64,000 bases of DNA from Nocardia higoensis (GCF_015477835.1 NZ_JADLQN010000010.1:1-64000); one strand, 5' to 3'; counted from the first letter of the stretch, positions 7,464 to 15,712 are shown. Numbers and translations are program-made. Notes: a model not told the origin generated them from the letters alone.

Positions 7464-8170
7464 CCGACCTCGCGCCAGCCACCATGTGGACCAAACGGTA
7501 TCGGTGGCGGAAAGCCAACGGCATCACCCTCTACGTCGACGCCACCGCCTCCCGCCACCACATCAACGAACTCAACGCGCTCGGCGTCACCAACGCCATG
7601 ATCGCCGACGCCACCGGTCGCAGCGACAACAACATCATGCTCATCGCCAACGGCGCCAACCCGAGAGTGCTCGTCGACACCGAACGCCGAATCCTCGCAG
7701 TCACCCACCACCCCCACCCCAACCAAACGTTCGTCCTCGGCATCGGTGCGCAACGGCGACTCCGCGCACTCAACGCCATCGGCTGGCCCACCACGGTCAT
7801 CGCCGAACGGTTCGGGATCACCGCAGGCGCCCTCACCAACAGTGTGCAGCGTGAACACATCACCTACAGCAGATGGGTGGAACTGCGGGACGTCTATGAC
7901 GAACTGTCAGGCAAACCAGGACCAACGCCCGGCCTGCACCGCTACTTCCGTGACAAGCCGATCCCGCCGCTCGCATGGGAAGGCCGCGACATTGATGACC
8001 CGCGGGCACAACCCGATTGGAAAGCGATGGGAGTCAAAATGCAGGACCGGCCCGTCTGCCCCAACGGACACCCATACAGGCCCGACAACGTGATGGTCGA
8101 CAACCGGGGACACAGACGTTGCCGCACCTGCAAGACCGCGTCACTCCGCAACCGGAAGCGCGCGGCATAG
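7460..8170 (+). CDS. HTH protein with C-terminal zinc-finger motif, array member 4
   Basis: 236 residues. Two HTH modules (about 30-60 and 97-130; RRLRALNAIGWPTTVIAERF) match member 3. After the shared PPLAWEG segment a new end is present: CPNGHPYRPDN...RRCRTCK, a Cys4-type zinc-finger of the kind seen in HNH proteins of actinobacterial phages, but with no HNH catalytic residues. It ends the array; a promoter-like element follows. Confidence 0.78.
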   Translation: MTDLAPATMWTKRYRWRKANGITLYVDATASRHHINELNALGVTNAMIADATGRSDNNIMLIANGANPRVLVDTERRILAVTHHPHPNQTFVLGIGAQRRLRALNAIGWPTTVIAERFGITAGALTNSVQREHITYSRWVELRDVYDELSGKPGPTPGLHRYFRDKPIPPLAWEGRDIDDPRAQPDWKAMGVKMQDRPVCPNGHPYRPDNVMVDNRGHRRCRTCKTASLRNRKRAA

Positions 8171-8173
8171 CGT

Positions 8174-8192
8174 TTGACGCATCGTATAGTGT
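8174..8192 (+). promoter_or_regulatory. promoter-like element
   Basis: TTGACG (8174-8179), 7 nt, TAGTGT (8187-8192). The spacing is too short for a standard -35/-10 pair but close to the TTGAC-N8-TANNNT elements found elsewhere in this window. It starts a 163-nt gap before the gene at 8334. Confidence 0.4.
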
Positions 8193-8243
8193 AGCTTAGG
8201 AACAACGCCGCAACCGAGATCGTATCGACTGCGGAAACGCGAA

Positions 8244-8274
8244 CGGCGCACCCGCCTGGACAGTAGGTGCGCCG
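8244..8274 (+). other. leader hairpin before replication genes
   Basis: A 9-bp perfect stem (8244-8252 with 8266-8274) with a 13-nt loop and no T run. Two smaller hairpins (GCATC-aaaa-GATGC and GGGC-N5-GCCC) follow before the ribosome-binding site at about 8321. Together they could form a structured leader that modulates the replication genes. Confidence 0.45.
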
Positions 8275-8333
8275 CTCGAAGCCTCGCATCAAAAGATGCT
8301 GGGCACGTAGCCCGAGAAGGGGGCCACTCAGCA

Positions 8334-8627
8334 ATGAGTCTAACACGAAGAATGCGTCGAGACCATTTGAACCTCGAAGACATTCACAGCCTGTTCCGCG
8401 GCATCCAACGCCGCTACAGCTACACCATCCACCCCGACATCGCGCCGTCCTGGCTCGCTGAAGCCAACCGTGCATGGGTGTGGAACGGGAACGTCGCCTG
8501 GTTCGACATCGCGAAGGCCGTCAAAGACTTCCACGCCGGCAACCCTACGACGCCGATCACCCCGCACGCCATCACCGCCATCATCCGCAGCTACTACGGC
8601 GCCCGGCCTGAAGGTGAGGTTGCGTGA
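8334..8627 (+). CDS. hypothetical protein upstream of initiator
   Basis: 97 residues, basic N-terminus then mostly helical with several Trp and Tyr (HPDIAPSWLAEANRAWVWNG). The ATG follows a GAGAAGGGGG stretch. It overlaps the initiator gene by 4 nt, so it is probably part of the replication module, but no family is recognised. Confidence 0.7.
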   Translation: MSLTRRMRRDHLNLEDIHSLFRGIQRRYSYTIHPDIAPSWLAEANRAWVWNGNVAWFDIAKAVKDFHAGNPTTPITPHAITAIIRSYYGARPEGEVA

Positions 8628-9712
8628 ACGCGCCAAACCGGTCCCGCATCCGTCACCGCGGCAAGCTCGGCCACGGCAAAGACAGCCGCCTGTACACGGC
8701 ACTGCCCTCCGCGCTCGCCCGCGATGCGGAGATTACCCCGATGGCCGCGAAAGTCGCTCTGTACGTGTGGTCGCACAGCGAAGGCTACGAACTATCCGCA
8801 GGCAGTGTCGCCGAAGCCGTGGGCGCCAGCCGTAACTCGGTGAGCAAGGCGCTCGACAACCTGGAGGCTCGCGGCTGGCTCGTCCGTCAGTCGTTCGCGC
8901 GTCCCGGCCGGAAGCCGTTCAAGGAGGACTGGTACATCCAGCTCTCCAACGACCCGTTCACTGCCGAGCAGGTGGCTCAACTGTCGGCCGTCGTGATCGT
9001 CGAACCCGTTGAACCGTGCTCAGATTCTGAGCAGGGTAGCGACGACATCAACGATGCGACCCTGCGCAACTTTTACGCAGGGTCTGACGAACCATGCGCA
9101 GAAACTGAGCAGGGTTACGTCAAACCGTGCGCAGAAATTGCGCACCAAAGAAGTGCATCTTCTAGAAGTGAAGTTAAAGACAGAAGTGCAAACACAGAAC
9201 GTTACGTAAGTAACGCGAGCGGCCCCGCAACGAATGCTGCGACGGACCTTGATCCTGTCCAAGCCGTCTGCGCCCGCTTCCGCCAACAGCTCGGAGAAGC
9301 CGGCTACACGCGTGGACTCGAAGTCACCAGCAAAGACCGCCTCGCCGCACGGCAGCTCCTCAACGACGGCTACACCCCCGAAACCATCGAACAGATGACC
9401 GGATGGGCTCTGCGACACAAAAGCTACTGGGCTGGCGTCGTCGACGAGTTGGCGAAAGTTGCGGGCAACGCCTCCAAGATCCACCACCAGTGGGAAACCG
9501 ACCGGCAGGCCGCAGCCACCACCGAATACGGCATGGCCAAGAAAGACGCGACCGCCCTCGAATGGGCCTCCCTCGCAACCAACCCCGACGCCATCCTCGG
9601 CCTCCTCGCAACACCCGACCCCACCCCAGCCATCGAAGCGACCACGCCTCGACTCGGCCCCGTCATCGAACTCACGCCCCAACCCGAAACCCTCTGGAGA
9701 GGTGCCGCATGA
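8624..9712 (+). CDS. winged-helix replication initiator candidate
   Basis: 362 residues from GTG. Residues 38-95 form a winged-helix domain (VALYVWSHSEGYELSAGSVA, then AVGASRNSVSKALDNLEARG). A low-complexity linker (about 130-205) follows, then a helical C-terminal domain (210-300). The linker codons contain four palindromic iterons and an AT-rich stretch, exactly the arrangement of lambda gene O and its origin. The next two genes occupy the places of a helicase loader and helicase. By domain and context this is the origin-binding protein; a plain transcription factor is the alternative. Confidence 0.75.
   Translation: MNAPNRSRIRHRGKLGHGKDSRLYTALPSALARDAEITPMAAKVALYVWSHSEGYELSAGSVAEAVGASRNSVSKALDNLEARGWLVRQSFARPGRKPFKEDWYIQLSNDPFTAEQVAQLSAVVIVEPVEPCSDSEQGSDDINDATLRNFYAGSDEPCAETEQGYVKPCAEIAHQRSASSRSEVKDRSANTERYVSNASGPATNAATDLDPVQAVCARFRQQLGEAGYTRGLEVTSKDRLAARQLLNDGYTPETIEQMTGWALRHKSYWAGVVDELAKVAGNASKIHHQWETDRQAAATTEYGMAKKDATALEWASLATNPDAILGLLATPDPTPAIEATTPRLGPVIELTPQPETLWRGAA
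9012..9220. other. candidate replication origin with four iterons
   Basis: Four 17-bp imperfect palindromes of form TGCGCAG-AAA-CTGAGCA lie at 9017-9033 (perfect 7-bp arms), 9063-9079, 9095-9111 and 9128-9144, with spacing 46, 32 and 33 bp. Most are preceded by AACC and followed by GGGT. The 70 bp after the last iteron (9145-9220) is distinctly AT-richer than its surroundings and would suit DNA unwinding. The element lies inside the initiator gene. Confidence 0.7.
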
Positions 9713-9942
9713 CCCGCGACGAAGTCGTAGCCCTCCTCACCATCGCCAACATCTACGACGACCGCAAACCCTCTGAAACGCTCGTCATCGCCTGGAGCGA
9801 AGCCGCGCAACGCGCCCACTGGACCTTCCACACCGCCAAAGAAGCCATCCACAACCACTACGCCGAAACCAGCGACCGGATCATGCCCGGCCACATCACC
9901 GAACGCATCCGCCGCACCCGCCGCCGATTCTGGGACCAGTGA
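9709..9942 (+). CDS. hypothetical protein, helicase-loader position
   Basis: 77 residues, wholly helical in appearance, with a basic C-terminus (ERIRRTRRRFWDQ). It overlaps the initiator gene by 4 nt and ends four bases before the helicase gene. In lambda-like modules the loader sits here, but the protein is short and has no recognisable motif, so the role is a guess from position. Confidence 0.7.
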   Translation: MTRDEVVALLTIANIYDDRKPSETLVIAWSEAAQRAHWTFHTAKEAIHNHYAETSDRIMPGHITERIRRTRRRFWDQ

Positions 9943-9946
9943 ACCA

Positions 9947-11269
9947 ATGAGCAACGAACACAACAACGAACGCCACTACGACGAAACCGCCGAAATGCAG
10001 CTCCTCGGAGCAGTCCTCACCGCACCCGACGAAGTACAAGCCGACTTCCTCTCCGTCCCCCTCGACGCCTGGTACACGCGCCGCGCCCAACAACTCGCCG
10101 GCCTCCTCCACGCCATGCTGCAAAGCGGCGAACCCGTCAACCCCAACACCGTCCTCATGACCGCCATGAACCGCGGCCTCGTAGCCAACGGCATGCTCTC
10201 CGGCGACTACATCTTCACCTGCACACAAGGCAGCGCCCTCGCCCCAGTAGCGCCCCTCGCCGCCGAACGCATCGTCCACCTCCACGTGCTCCGCAAAATG
10301 TGGCAAGCCTCCACCACCGTCGCGCAACGCGTCGAATCCTCATGGAGCACAGGCATCGACCGCCTCGACACGTTCGAACACATAAGCACCCTCAAAACCG
10401 CGCTCGAAGACATCGACCGTGACCTCACCACCAACATCGACGCCCCCAAAACGCTTAACGAATTCCTCGCCGAACGCACCGACGAGACAAACACTCGCTC
10501 CTGGCTCGTACCTGGCCTCCTTCAGCGCATGGACCGTGTCATCCTCACGGGACAGGAAGGTCTCGGGAAAAGCCAGCTCCTGGCGCAGTGGGGGATCGCG
10601 ATGGCGATCGGGCAGCACCCGTTCACCGGGCGTCCGCTCCCCGCAGGCACACCACCCTCCCGAGTGCTTGTTGTCGACGTCGAAAACGCGAAGCACCAGC
10701 TGCAAGACCGGTACGCGCGAATCCAGGAAATGTTCGTGGAACGGCGCCGCGACTTCGGGATGGGGCCGGCCGACTGGGACAACTTCAAAATCGCCCGACC
10801 GCGGCCCGGCGGTATCAACCTGCTCGACGGACGCGACGCGGCATGGGTCGAATCGCAGATCGCTGACGCCGCACCCGATGTGCTGATCTTCGGGTCGCTG
10901 TACAAGGCGCACAACACCAACCCGAACGACGAACAGCCTGCGCGCAACCTCGCCGCCATCCTCGACCGTTGGCGGGAACGCTACGACCTCGCCATCCTCA
11001 CCGAAGCACACGCCAACAAAAGCACCAACAGCAGCGGGCATCGCAACATGGAACCCAACGGGTCCAGTGTGTGGCTGCGCTGGCCCGAATACGGGTACGG
11101 GCTGCGGCGTGCGCAAGAAGACGCGGGTGAACGCGACAAAGTGACCGTCGCAGACGTCGTCGCATGGCGCGGCGCCCGCTCCAGTGGTCGTTGGCCGCTT
11201 CAGTTTCAGCGTTCCCACCTTATTCCGTGGATGCCCGCTGACCCCGACTACAGCGACGGCACCCGATGA
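9947..11269 (+). CDS. DnaB-like replicative helicase / RecA-fold ATPase
   Basis: 440 residues. The N-terminal 120 residues resemble the DnaB N-terminal domain (AEMQLLGAVL at 15-24). The ATPase core has Walker A GQEGLGKS (202-209), a strand VLVVDVENAK near 242-251 and PDVLIFGSLYK near 304-314 as the Walker B strand, then LAILTEAHANK. The core is close to RepA/AAA_25-type enzymes. It would unwind the origin for host polymerase. Confidence 0.85.
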   Translation: MSNEHNNERHYDETAEMQLLGAVLTAPDEVQADFLSVPLDAWYTRRAQQLAGLLHAMLQSGEPVNPNTVLMTAMNRGLVANGMLSGDYIFTCTQGSALAPVAPLAAERIVHLHVLRKMWQASTTVAQRVESSWSTGIDRLDTFEHISTLKTALEDIDRDLTTNIDAPKTLNEFLAERTDETNTRSWLVPGLLQRMDRVILTGQEGLGKSQLLAQWGIAMAIGQHPFTGRPLPAGTPPSRVLVVDVENAKHQLQDRYARIQEMFVERRRDFGMGPADWDNFKIARPRPGGINLLDGRDAAWVESQIADAAPDVLIFGSLYKAHNTNPNDEQPARNLAAILDRWRERYDLAILTEAHANKSTNSSGHRNMEPNGSSVWLRWPEYGYGLRRAQEDAGERDKVTVADVVAWRGARSSGRWPLQFQRSHLIPWMPADPDYSDGTR

Positions 11270-11475
11270 CGACCGCGGAACCCCACCCTTGCCCCGCCGA
11301 CATCATCGTCGGCGTCGTCGAGTGCTACGCCCGCCAGTTCCCGCACCTGAAACCACCCATGTTCCGGTTCGCGGATGTGGCTCCGATGCTCGCCGGCAGT
11401 GATCGCGAATACGAGGCCGCGTGTGTCCTGTTCGACCACGAGCGTGTCCACTACATGCCGGGGGAGGAACTGTGA
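11266..11475 (+). CDS. hypothetical protein, end of replication operon
   Basis: 69 residues overlapping the helicase gene by 4 nt. It is acidic and helical, with an internal Phe/Pro-rich segment (RQFPHLKPPMFRFADVAPML). No family recognised. A 174-nt gap follows. Confidence 0.65.
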   Translation: MTTAEPHPCPADIIVGVVECYARQFPHLKPPMFRFADVAPMLAGSDREYEAACVLFDHERVHYMPGEEL

Positions 11476-11526
11476 CCGGGCGGGTTTGTGCAGGTCGCAG
11501 CGCGGTTTTGGTCGAGCACAAAAACA

Positions 11527-11541
11527 GTGTACGCCGTACAC
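11527..11541. promoter_or_regulatory. 15-bp palindrome, operator candidate
   Basis: GTGTACG-C-CGTACAC, a perfect palindrome in the gap between the helicase operon and the methyltransferase genes. Its half-site CGTACAC recurs, in the opposite arrangement, in the operator at 23558-23574, so the same regulator could bind both. Confidence 0.5.
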
Positions 11542-11649
11542 AGTTTCCTCTCGACGCAGTCCCGCGCAACGGCCCACGTAATACCTGAAACCGATATCGA
11601 CCCTCACGAACGGCCCGAAAGTGGCCCAGAATCGAAATGAGACGGCACT

Positions 11650-11874
11650 ATGACCTATCCCTGCCCGGATGGGTGCGGCAAGAAAATCCGTACATGGGTG
11701 GAAGCCTGCTACCCCGTCACCCCGTGGGACACACCCGGACTACCGCGGAAGACGATGCGAGACCGGTGCGGCAGACATCGCGGGCTGTGCGCCTACCGCG
11801 CGGATGATCCGGCGAGATGCCCGAAATGCCATTCGGCGAACAACTGTGGATGCGAGGAAATGCTGTGGCGCTGA
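11650..11874 (+). CDS. small zinc-binding protein
   Basis: 74 residues with nine cysteines: CPDGCGKK near the start, RCGRHRGLC in the middle and CPKCHSANNCGC at the end, a likely pair of structural zinc sites. It overlaps the methyltransferase start by 10 nt. Function unknown; it may help the methyltransferase or act in DNA binding. Confidence 0.65.
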   Translation: MTYPCPDGCGKKIRTWVEACYPVTPWDTPGLPRKTMRDRCGRHRGLCAYRADDPARCPKCHSANNCGCEEMLWR

Positions 11875-12854
11875 CTGTGACCGACCTGTTCGCGGGTGGT
11901 GGTGGAAGCTCGGAAGGCTTGCGGCAGGCTGGCTACGACATTCGGATCTCCACGAACCACTGGCCTGTGTCAGTAGCAACGCATCAGCTGAATCACCCTG
12001 AGACCGAGCACCGTTGCGCGGACTTGTCGAACACGGCGTTCGGCACGTATCCGCGGACGGACATCCTGTGGGCGTCCCCAAGTTGTCAAAAACATTCCGC
12101 GGCCTCCAAGTCGAAGCAGGGGACTGTGGAGGATGAGTTGCGTCGTGACACCCCGGACAAGGTGGATCGTGCGACCGCGTTCGCTGTCTTGGCTGCGACA
12201 GAGGTTCACGGCTATGAGGCTGTGATTGTCGAGAATGTGCCGAAGTTCTTGAACTGGGTGTTGTTTCCGACGTGGCTGCATGGGATGCGGGCTCTCGGGT
12301 ATCGGGAGCAGATCGTGAGACTGAATGCGGCGGATGTTGGTCCGGTGCCTGTGGCGCAGGATCGGCCGCGGACGTTCATCGTGTTCACGCGGGATGGTGG
12401 CGTGGATTTGACACCGTCTGTGGTGGTTCGGACGCCGGCGACTGCTCTGCTTGATCCGTCGCTGCCGTTGGATGATCCGGGGATGTCGCGGAAGTATTTG
12501 GCGCCGCAGATCGCGTCGATTCCTGAGCTGGAAGTGCCGTATTTGGTGACGTACCGGAGGAATGCGAAGGCGCGGCGTGCGGATTGCTCGCAGGTGCAGG
12601 CGTTGTGTGCGGGTGGCCGGCATCATGCGGTGGCGACTCGGACTGCGGATGGTGGGGATACGTTGCGTTGGTTGTCGTTGCGGGAGTTGGCGCGGGCGCA
12701 GGGGTTCCCGGACTCGTACCGGTTTGTTGGGACGGATACGGAGGTTAGGCGCCAGCTCGGTAACGCCGTCGCGGTGAATGTCGCCAGGTTTCTTGGTGAG
12801 CGTGTGGCGCAGGCGTTGGGGGAGTCGGCGCCTGAGCTGGAGTTCGCGGCGTGA
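11865..12854 (+). CDS. C5-cytosine DNA methyltransferase
   Basis: 329 residues from the GTG at 11865 (an ATG at 11817 lies deeper in the previous gene). Motif I DLFAGGGGSS (7-16), motif IV SPSCQ with catalytic Cys74, motif VI VENVP, motif VIII DVGPVPVAQDRPR and motif X RQLGNAVAVNVA are present. The motif IV form P-S-C differs from the usual P-P-C-Q. It would protect phage DNA from host restriction or mark it. Codons here end in G or T far more often than in the upstream operon, suggesting separate acquisition. Confidence 0.88.
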   Translation: MALTVTDLFAGGGGSSEGLRQAGYDIRISTNHWPVSVATHQLNHPETEHRCADLSNTAFGTYPRTDILWASPSCQKHSAASKSKQGTVEDELRRDTPDKVDRATAFAVLAATEVHGYEAVIVENVPKFLNWVLFPTWLHGMRALGYREQIVRLNAADVGPVPVAQDRPRTFIVFTRDGGVDLTPSVVVRTPATALLDPSLPLDDPGMSRKYLAPQIASIPELEVPYLVTYRRNAKARRADCSQVQALCAGGRHHAVATRTADGGDTLRWLSLRELARAQGFPDSYRFVGTDTEVRRQLGNAVAVNVARFLGERVAQALGESAPELEFAA

Positions 12855-13105
12855 CGACCGAGTGTTTCACCGCGGTCGCTTCGTGTCCGTCGTGTGGTCG
12901 GATCGGGGTGCATGGTTTGCGTGTGCCCCGGCCGGTGCCTACGCGTGAACAGGTGGAGGCGTGGGAGTGGGTGAAGGAGTGGTTCGATGTCGTGAATTTC
13001 GCGGGGCAGGTTGTGCGTCGTGTCGTGTATCCGGAGTTGCCGGATGAATCCGTGTTCGAGGTGATCCGCGCATGCGTGTGCGGGAGAGAGTGGGGGCAGG
13101 TGTGA
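12851..13105 (+). CDS. hypothetical zinc-ribbon protein
   Basis: 84 residues from GTG overlapping the methyltransferase stop. CPSCG at residues 12-16 and C-V-C near the end could form one zinc site around a Trp-rich helix (AWEWVKEWFDVVNFAG). Same codon style as the methyltransferase. Function unknown. Confidence 0.65.
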   Translation: MTTECFTAVASCPSCGRIGVHGLRVPRPVPTREQVEAWEWVKEWFDVVNFAGQVVRRVVYPELPDESVFEVIRACVCGREWGQV

Positions 13106-13686
13106 CAGCAGTCTGGTTCGTGAGCGATTTGCATATCCAGCATGCGAAGGTTGCTGAACTGCGTGGTTTCGACGATATCGACGTGCATGATGCGGTCCTG
13201 GCCGCGAATTGGGATCGGGTTGTTCGGGATACTGATCAGGTTTGGGTTCTCGGCGATATTGTGGGACGTCGCGGGCATGAGCATGTTGGTCTTGATTGGT
13301 TGACTGCTCGTCCTGGCGTAAAGCATTTGGTGAGCGGTAATCATGATGCTGTGCATCCGATGCATTCGCAGGCGCATAAGGTGCTGCGGGTGTGGTTGGA
13401 GGTGTTTGAAACGATCCAGTCTGCGGCGACGCGGAAGGTTCTCGGTCATCGTGTGCGTCTGTCGCATTTCCCGTTCATGCATGACCAGGACGGCGACCAT
13501 ACGCCGGAGTTGAGGCATAACGAGTGGCGGCCTGTCGATATCGGGGGCTGGTTGTTGCATGGTCACACGCACTCGAATGTTCAGCAGCGGGGTAGGCAGT
13601 TGCATGTGGGTGTGGATGCGCATGATCTGACACCGGTTTCGTTGAAGTGGGTTGAAGACCGAATCAGTGAGGGAGTGGTGGAATGA
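13102..13686 (+). CDS. calcineurin-like metallophosphoesterase 1
   Basis: 194 residues from GTG. Motifs: FVSDLH (Asp9, His11), LGD (Asp52), SGNHD (79-82), SHFP and GHTH near residue 162, a complete two-metal phosphoesterase site. It is the short phage type acting on a phosphodiester such as a cyclic nucleotide or a nucleic acid end; the substrate cannot be read. Two other members of the superfamily occur at 41084 and 51497. Confidence 0.88.
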   Translation: MTAVWFVSDLHIQHAKVAELRGFDDIDVHDAVLAANWDRVVRDTDQVWVLGDIVGRRGHEHVGLDWLTARPGVKHLVSGNHDAVHPMHSQAHKVLRVWLEVFETIQSAATRKVLGHRVRLSHFPFMHDQDGDHTPELRHNEWRPVDIGGWLLHGHTHSNVQQRGRQLHVGVDAHDLTPVSLKWVEDRISEGVVE

Positions 13687-13859
13687 GCGAGAGAGTTGGT
13701 TCTTTTGCTGAGTGGGCTATGTACGCCGATGGAGCGGATGAGCCTCGCGCGCAAGCAGTCGGGGAACTCGCCGATCAAGTGCGGGCACGGTTAGGTGTGA
13801 ACAAGCATGTGCCTGTTTGGTTCGCTGAGGAGTCTGAAACCTACTCGCGGGATTTGTGA
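13683..13859 (+). CDS. hypothetical protein
   Basis: 58 residues with an ATGA overlap to the phosphoesterase. Helical, mildly acidic (EPRAQAVGELADQVRARLGV). No family recognised. Confidence 0.55.
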   Translation: MSERVGSFAEWAMYADGADEPRAQAVGELADQVRARLGVNKHVPVWFAEESETYSRDL

Positions 13860-14148
13860 CTGCTGCGCCCCGGACTCGGCGCGTTGGCTGGTCATTCGAT
13901 GCGGGGAGATTGCTGTCCGACTGGACGTTTCGTATACGGAGGAACTGGACTGGGGGCTAGGCGCGTTCGTGTCGTGGCTGGATGAGCCGCGGCGTGCTGC
14001 GGAACGTGAGGCGGCTCGTCAGTGTGTGCGTGAGCGTGAGGCGGCGGTGGATGCGGCTCTGGTGTCTGCGTTTTCTCGCGTGCAGGTGGATTTGTCGTCG
14101 CCGTCGTGGCATTCGGATATGTTGCGGCAACTCGGCATCCCCGAGTGA
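13807..14148 (+). CDS. hypothetical protein, start uncertain
   Basis: 113 residues from the only in-frame ATG, which overlaps the previous gene by 53 nt. The convincing part begins near 13858 (CDCCAPDSARWLVIRC) with no ATG, GTG or TTG nearby, so either the overlap is real or a rare start codon is used. The C-terminal half is a long Arg/Glu/Ala helix, probably a coiled coil. Confidence 0.5.
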   Translation: MCLFGSLRSLKPTRGICDCCAPDSARWLVIRCGEIAVRLDVSYTEELDWGLGAFVSWLDEPRRAAEREAARQCVREREAAVDAALVSAFSRVQVDLSSPSWHSDMLRQLGIPE

Positions 14149-14213
14149 ACGCCGTTCAGTTAATGCCTGTGTTCCGTCTCGTACGGAATGCGGGCATTTC
14201 CTGAACGCGCGCC

Positions 14214-14244
14214 GAATTCTTGGGTTGACGCGGGTTGAGACAAT
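14214..14244 (+). promoter_or_regulatory. shared promoter-like motif, copy A (leaderless)
   Basis: GAATT (14214-14218), 6 nt, TTGACG (14225-14230), 8 nt, GACAAT (14239-14244), then 6 nt to the ATG at 14251. The start codon is at the expected transcription start, so the mRNA should be leaderless. The same three blocks with identical spacing occur at 34677 and 36147. Confidence 0.6.
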
Positions 14245-14250
14245 AGTGGT

Positions 14251-14493
14251 ATGACCGAAAACCGGGAGCGCGCCGAACAGTTCGCGCGGGAAATGCTCGG
14301 CGAATCCTATTGGAGTGAACACACGCCAGGAATGGACTGCCCATGCGGTCCAGGCTATACGGAGCGTGACATCGAACTCGACCTCGACGGCTGGTGGTTG
14401 AAGGCGACCGGTATTCGGCATCGGTGGATCGTTGAACCGGTGTCGTGGACGGAACGGCGCGCTGGTGTGACGACGACGGGCGAGTTCACATGA
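14251..14493 (+). CDS. hypothetical protein from leaderless promoter
   Basis: 80 residues, no ribosome-binding site, start codon 6 nt after a -10-like box. Contains C-P-C-G (about residues 30-33) and a Trp-rich C-terminal half. Function unknown; it starts a long run of overlapping small genes. Confidence 0.65.
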   Translation: MTENRERAEQFAREMLGESYWSEHTPGMDCPCGPGYTERDIELDLDGWWLKATGIRHRWIVEPVSWTERRAGVTTTGEFT

Positions 14494-14720
14494 CCGACTA
14501 TCGGGAGCTGCCTGTGGCGCGGGCGACCATCCGCCGGAATGCCGTTTGTGAACGCTGCTACCGACCTTCGGGCTGTTGGCTTGCGCTGTTCGTCCGGGGC
14601 GAGAACGGTGTGCAGCGGACCATAGGGCATGACCATTTCGACGACTGGGATACCGCGATCCTGGTGACTACACGAATTGTTGAGCGGCTGAACCGGCGCG
14701 CGCAGGAGGCGGCAGCGTGA
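14490..14720 (+). CDS. hypothetical protein
   Basis: 76 residues, ATGA overlap. A CERCYRPSGC pattern (20-29) hints at a partial zinc site; the rest is mixed alpha/beta with a basic C-terminal helix. No family recognised. Confidence 0.65.
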   Translation: MTDYRELPVARATIRRNAVCERCYRPSGCWLALFVRGENGVQRTIGHDHFDDWDTAILVTTRIVERLNRRAQEAAA

Positions 14721-14902
14721 AAGACCCGGTTGATTCCCTGATCCTCGCCCTCATTTGGGTAGTTGGCGTTGCTGCTGTCGGGCTCCTCGTTTTCGCTGGA
14801 TGCGCCGCCACAAGTAGTGAAGGCGGCGACACGGGAGGCGAGATGAACGGTGTCATCTTCGTGCCCGCTGGAAACGGCGTCCAAATGCCCATCTTCTACT
14901 GA
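14717..14902 (+). CDS. small membrane protein
   Basis: 61 residues from GTG. One transmembrane segment (LILALIWVVGVAAVGLLVFA, 8-27) is followed by GCAATSSEGG, so the cysteine could be lipidated, although the lipobox is imperfect. A short exposed tail follows. Confidence 0.6.
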   Translation: MKDPVDSLILALIWVVGVAAVGLLVFAGCAATSSEGGDTGGEMNGVIFVPAGNGVQMPIFY

Positions 14903-14917
14903 CATTCAGGAGCAGCA

Positions 14918-15163
14918 GTGAAGGTTGTCGCTCTCACTCTCGACGACAATCAACTCCCCGACACTGCGACCGTTGTGCTCACGCGCGCGGAAATGCAGTT
15001 CATCGCGAAACTGATCGGGCAGCACAGTCACGAATCCGCTAACGATGTGGTGGCTGGTGGTGGGCGTGCGCTCGACAGCCTGTGGGACGGCCTGACTGGG
15101 ACCGTGTTCAACCGGTTTTGGGACGGCGGCTTGGATGACGCGATCGCGGGACGTGACGCATGA
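14918..15163 (+). CDS. hypothetical protein
   Basis: 81 residues from a GTG preceded by CAGGAG. It has an N-terminal strand region and a Gly/Asp-rich C-terminus. Overlaps the next gene by 4 nt. No family recognised. Confidence 0.6.
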   Translation: MKVVALTLDDNQLPDTATVVLTRAEMQFIAKLIGQHSHESANDVVAGGGRALDSLWDGLTGTVFNRFWDGGLDDAIAGRDA

Positions 15164-15507
15164 ACCGGATCACCGCGCAAGGGCTCGTCATGGAACTGCG
15201 CCTCACCGCGAACCGACGTGCCGCGATCATCACCGAACACCCGCGACATGTCGCCGACGTATTCACCGCCCTCGCCAGCGAATGGAACGGCCTCATCACC
15301 CTGGAGCGCCGCTACAGCGCGATCCCCACCATCAAAATCAACCGCCGCCCCGACGATCCGGGCGTGCTGCACATCATCGACGAGCGGCGTGCCCGATTGG
15401 ACGCCAGCCTCCGGGGACTGCAACTGGACATCGCATACATCGACTACGACATCGACACGGGCAGCGACTTCTACCGGGAACTGTTGGCCCCCGCTCACGT
15501 GAGGTGA
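15160..15507 (+). CDS. hypothetical protein
   Basis: 115 residues, alpha/beta with a middle helix-rich core (HPRHVADVFTALASEWNGLI) and an acidic C-terminal end. ATG overlaps the previous stop. No family recognised. Confidence 0.65.
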   Translation: MNRITAQGLVMELRLTANRRAAIITEHPRHVADVFTALASEWNGLITLERRYSAIPTIKINRRPDDPGVLHIIDERRARLDASLRGLQLDIAYIDYDIDTGSDFYRELLAPAHVR

Positions 15508-15514
15508 TCCGCTG

Positions 15515-15712
15515 ATGGCCCGCTCCGAGTACGTGTACATCGTGACCGCGGTCGAGGGCGGCTGTGCGGACATTCTTGCCGCGTTCACGGTGAAACATGA
15601 ACTCGTGTCGTGGCTGCGTGCGAACCCTGCCAGCGATCACCGGGTGACTCGTGTACGTGACGGCCACGACCCACACCCCACCATCATCGACATCACGGAG
15701 CTGACCGCATGA
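15515..15712 (+). CDS. hypothetical protein
   Basis: 65 residues. Begins ARSEYVYIVTAVEGG, a strand-turn start that suggests a small alpha/beta domain; basic toward the end. Overlaps the next gene by 4 nt. Confidence 0.6.
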   Translation: MARSEYVYIVTAVEGGCADILAAFTVKHELVSWLRANPASDHRVTRVRDGHDPHPTIIDITELTA

